Positions 5,983 through 8,402 of a DNA stretch of 8,402 nucleotides are shown here, piece after piece. This DNA comes from Spirochaetia bacterium UBA5368 (GTDB lineage Bacteria; Spirochaetota; UBA4802; UBA5368), in contig DHPI01000022.1 in the NCBI GenBank assembly GCA_002407865.1, positions 3,206-11,607 of the forward strand, written 5' to 3'. Below the pieces are notes generated by a model. It worked only from the letters and a program-made list of their open reading frames with translations. It searched no databases and was not told where the DNA came from. The position numbers were made by a program, and so were the translations under genes. Numbering within the stretch: the first letter of the stretch is position 1; each line of letters starts with the position of its first letter.

Positions 5983-7494
5983 TTACACGGCTTTTATTGA
6001 GCTGTAACTCTTATATGCTTCCCTGAGTATGTGATGCAGCATTTCAAAATTCTTTTTGTCGACCAGGTTAAAAAACTCGAGAACATCCTCGTCGACTATC
6101 TCAAATCTGAAGTTTTTATCCTCGATTTCCGCGAACACGTAGGCGAGGTACACGGTAAAGATAAGGTCCCTGTATTTCTCCGGGGAGAGGTGGGGGCGGT
6201 GGTGAAATTCTATCGTTTTAACGAGCGCATCGTTGAACTTCCACTTTTTGCAGATGAGGCTTCCCAGCGTGCTGTGGCTGATGCCGAGCGTGATTTCCTC
6301 CAGGATGTTAGTGTCTGCGAGATTCTTATTGCCGGTTATCTCGATTAGTTTGCCCATCTTCGCAGGATTGATAGACAGCACGACGATTTTTCCGATATCG
6401 GCCAGAAGTGCGGCAAGGTACGCGAATTCGCTCATCTTCGAGCGCTTCAGTTGTATGGCGATCCGCTGCGCGTAAAACGCGGTTTTGTATGATTTTTTCC
6501 AGACGCTTTCGAATTTTTTGTAGCGCGAATCGAGTATTTTCTGCACGCCGCTTGCGACAAGCAGGGTGTTGATGCCTTTCGTGCCGATAATTTTTACGGC
6601 CTCTTCAATCGTCTCTATCTTTTTTATTGTGATATAACCGGCCGAGTTGGCGAGCTTCAGTATTGCCGTTGTGAGGCCCGGATCCCGTTTTATGCTTTCG
6701 GCTATCTCCCTGATCGTGGATTCGGGATTTGCGCAGAGGCGCTGAATCTCCACAATGTTTTCCGGAAACGATGGGATGTTTTCGAGCTCCTCTAACAGTT
6801 CATCGGCGATCTTCGTATGAAACTCCAAAGGATCGGAGTGCTTTGGGATGACTATCTTGGTGATTGTAAGCTTTCCGTCAGTGGTAATGCTGAAAGAATC
6901 ACGCGGGAATCCGACGTTTTTGAACAATATAAGCGCCATGATAAGTCCCAGCCCGGCGCCTTCCGAATCGTCGAGCACATCGTCGAACGCGTCGGAGATA
7001 TCGTTATAGGTGTACGCCTTTTTCACCCTGGATTCAACCTTGCTCAACTCTTCTTCGAGTATCGGCATGTTGTTGATGACGCTGATGCGCAGCGTTTCAG
7101 GCAGCACCTTGAAGAATATGCGCACGATGAGCTTGGCGTCGTGCAACTGTTCGAGGATGGGGTTGTTTTCGCTGAAAACCTCTTCTTTGAAGGTTTCCAT
7201 TCCCTTGCGGTATTCGTCCTTGTTTTTAATATCGAGGTTTTTTTGCCTGAAATACAGCCTCTTCGCGTTTGCCTTGATTGCGTTGTTAATCAGCTCTTTC
7301 AGCACCGTCAGCAGCATATCTTTCATGTAAAGAATGTCATGGTTTTCCAGGTAGCGGTGCAAAATCTTGATAAGCGTTTCCTCGGCCTCGGGCGTAATGC
7401 GCGAAAACTGGATGTAAAAATCCTCGCTGTTTTTTATGGCGTCTTTAAAATTAGGCGGATTGAGGAGTATCTGTGTTTGTGCCGTTCCTTCCAA
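5983..7494 (-). CDS. GHKL ATPase-like / HDOD domain fusion protein
   Basis: The 503-residue soluble protein starts at TTG 7492-7494, supported by AGGAG 7 bases upstream. Residues about 30-218 resemble a histidine-kinase-type ATPase fold: N box L65-K-E67-L-I-N70-N71-A-I-K-A and G2 box E178-G-A-G-L-G-L184. The adenine-binding D-x-G-x-G is replaced by I140-N-N-M-P-I, so ATP binding is doubtful, and no phosphoacceptor-histidine domain precedes it. Residues about 228-440 are an HDOD domain: E235-L-E-N-I-P-S-F-P, I267-K-R-D-P-G-L, the I303-I-G-T-K-G helix, L363-L-A365-D366-I-G-K, G404-I-S-H407-S-T-L-G and E429-F-H431-H432-R-P. The metal-binding HD pair has become Ala-Asp, so phosphohydrolase activity is unlikely, as in many HDOD proteins, which act as regulatory scaffolds. 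No receiver or membrane segment is present. It ends 121 bases before glyQ with no visible terminator between, so read-through is possible. The partner and signal are unknown. Confidence 0.85.
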   Translation of the reverse strand: MEGTAQTQILLNPPNFKDAIKNSEDFYIQFSRITPEAEETLIKILHRYLENHDILYMKDMLLTVLKELINNAIKANAKRLYFRQKNLDIKNKDEYRKGMETFKEEVFSENNPILEQLHDAKLIVRIFFKVLPETLRISVINNMPILEEELSKVESRVKKAYTYNDISDAFDDVLDDSEGAGLGLIMALILFKNVGFPRDSFSITTDGKLTITKIVIPKHSDPLEFHTKIADELLEELENIPSFPENIVEIQRLCANPESTIREIAESIKRDPGLTTAILKLANSAGYITIKKIETIEEAVKIIGTKGINTLLVASGVQKILDSRYKKFESVWKKSYKTAFYAQRIAIQLKRSKMSEFAYLAALLADIGKIVVLSINPAKMGKLIEITGNKNLADTNILEEITLGISHSTLGSLICKKWKFNDALVKTIEFHHRPHLSPEKYRDLIFTVYLAYVFAEIEDKNFRFEIVDEDVLEFFNLVDKKNFEMLHHILREAYKSYSSIKAV

Positions 7495-7501
7495 TGTTTT
7501 A

Positions 7502-7506
7502 CTCCT
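7502..7506 (-). promoter_or_regulatory. Ribosome binding site of the GHKL-HDOD gene
   Basis: AGGAG on the minus strand with a 7-base spacer to TTG 7494. It supports the non-ATG start; the next in-frame Met codon is far inside the protein (residue 57). Confidence 0.7.
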
Positions 7507-7595
7507 GTTATTCAGAAGTATCGTAATCTATTTTTTATATATGTAGTGACGAACATTTACATCTATATAATGCCATATTAATAAAGTATTTATCA
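7507..7595 (-). promoter_or_regulatory. AT-rich intergenic region, candidate promoter for the GHKL-HDOD gene
   Basis: This stretch between the barrel-protein stop and the HDOD ribosome binding site is far richer in A and T than the flanking genes. On the minus strand it has a TATAAA at 7534-7539, about 40 bases before the TTG start, with a weak TGTAAA 16 bases upstream of it. There is no GC-rich hairpin with a T tract, so no intrinsic terminator for the barrel gene is recognisable. Confidence 0.3.
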
Positions 7596-8402
7596 TTATC
7601 TGTCAAAACAATTATGGAAATTTTTTAGGCACCCCTCGTAGTAATTGGAAACGCCGAAGTACGCTTGTTTTTCTCCGTTTTTTCCGAATCCTGCCGCGAA
7701 TCCTCCGTAACCGCGGACATCGAGATAATATCCTATGGTTATCCGCATATGCAGCTCAATCCCCGCGCTTGTGCGCAGTCCGGGAGGCGTCATCCCATCG
7801 TCCCATACGTTACCGCATTCAAAGAACATCACGCCCCAGATGTCCCTGAACAAAAGGGGCAGTGTTTTGTATCCGGCATCATGCTGCACGACCGGCGTCC
7901 TGTATTCGATCGTGCCGGCACACAGCCGGTTGCCGTATATCATCCCCGATGGATAGCCGCGGAGTCCAAACTCGTCTTCATTTGTTGCGGGCGATCCCTT
8001 TTTTCCTTTTTCGAAACGTCCAAGATTGTACGGGGACAGGTACCACGGATTGCCGAATGACGCCCCGGCCCTGCCTCTGAGCATAATGACGCTGTTCGAT
8101 GGCAGCGCACCGATGTATTCCGCGTATTCGGCGCGCCCCTTATACCAGGAAATATCGGACCCAATACTTTTGTTATATATATCGGTAATTATTGTAAAAT
8201 CTCTACCATCTTCTTTGCTGATCGAATATGGATATTCAGCCGCGTTTGAAAAGTAATATGCACACCGAATGCTCCCTTCCGCGACGCTGTAGCCGCGTAC
8301 CGGCTGCAACGGCAGCGCCGTGTCGATGTCCGTTTCGGAGTATGTGTACGATGCCGTAACTACATGGCTGCTTATGAAGAATCGCAGGGGCACCATCACG
8401 CC
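7596..8402 (-). CDS. Omp85-like outer-membrane beta-barrel protein, C-terminal part (5' partial)
   Basis: The gene runs off the right edge: the frame is still open at 8402, so the GTG at 8399 is unlikely to be the real start. The 268 visible residues alternate hydrophobic and polar positions in strands typical of an outer-membrane barrel. The clearest mark is F-G-L-R-G-Y-P-S-G (Arg-Gly-Tyr codons at 7953-7961), matching the conserved loop-6 V/L-R-G-F/Y motif of the Omp85/BamA superfamily. It is followed by a strand ending EYRTPV, then the strand F-F-E-C-G-N-V-W-D-D and later strands rich in Gly and Tyr. The chain ends ...N-C-F-D-R with a tail of about 16 residues after G-V-S-N-Y-Y-E-G, instead of an aromatic final residue (beta signal). 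Whether POTRA domains or another N-terminal module precede the barrel cannot be seen, so BamA, TamA and other barrel proteins cannot be told apart. Confidence 0.72.
   Translation of the reverse strand, partial: GVMVPLRFFISSHVVTASYTYSETDIDTALPLQPVRGYSVAEGSIRCAYYFSNAAEYPYSISKEDGRDFTIITDIYNKSIGSDISWYKGRAEYAEYIGALPSNSVIMLRGRAGASFGNPWYLSPYNLGRFEKGKKGSPATNEDEFGLRGYPSGMIYGNRLCAGTIEYRTPVVQHDAGYKTLPLLFRDIWGVMFFECGNVWDDGMTPPGLRTSAGIELHMRITIGYYLDVRGYGGFAAGFGKNGEKQAYFGVSNYYEGCLKNFHNCFDR

Noticed and set aside
6817..7581. A 254-codon plus-strand open frame opposite the GHKL-HDOD gene
   Set aside because: It is antisense to a gene with clear domains and a good ribosome binding site, and has no family resemblance.
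7567..7599. Inverted repeat ATAATG / CATTAT as a terminator of the barrel gene
   Set aside because: Only 6 A/T-rich pairs with a 21-base loop and overlap with the stop codon; not a credible terminator.

Overview
The window looks like part of a Gram-negative bacterial chromosome of moderate to high GC. It encodes a two-subunit-type glycyl-tRNA synthetase alpha chain, which is purely bacterial, and an Omp85-like outer-membrane beta-barrel. The mix of TPR, ParB-like, HDOD and Omp85 proteins would fit a spirochaete or a deltaproteobacteria-like lineage, but this is a weak guess and nothing in the window fixes the phylum. There are no tRNA or rRNA genes, insertion sequences, CRISPR arrays or phage genes. 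Coding density is very high.

Left block, plus strand (1-3974): three close-packed genes. The first is a probable six-hairpin glycosidase-like protein that enters from the left edge. It is interrupted by a one-base frameshift near a run of five A (584-588), so it reads as two overlapping fragments (1-609 and 576-1439). Next is a membrane-anchored TPR protein that ends in an Mrr-like endonuclease-fold domain whose catalytic residues look lost (1447-3024). Two bases later comes a ParB-like protein (3027-3974). Spacing suggests one transcription unit, and the TPR-Mrr and ParB-like pair looks translationally coupled.

Right block, minus strand (8402 down to 3969): an Omp85-type barrel cut by the right edge (7596-8402), an AT-rich gap, a GHKL-HDOD fusion protein (5983-7494), a 121-base leader, glyQ (4968-5861), and a DHH-family nanoRNase/pAp phosphatase of the NrnA type (3969-4958). 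glyQ and nrnA are 9 bases apart and probably cotranscribed. The usual partner glyS is on neither side of glyQ.

The two blocks converge with no intergenic space: the stop codons of the ParB-like gene and nrnA abut within the six bases 3969-3974. The best candidates for something undescribed are the coupled pair of a membrane-tethered TPR/dead-nuclease protein and a ParB-like protein, and the GHKL-HDOD protein in which both the ATP-binding G1 box and the HD histidine appear altered.
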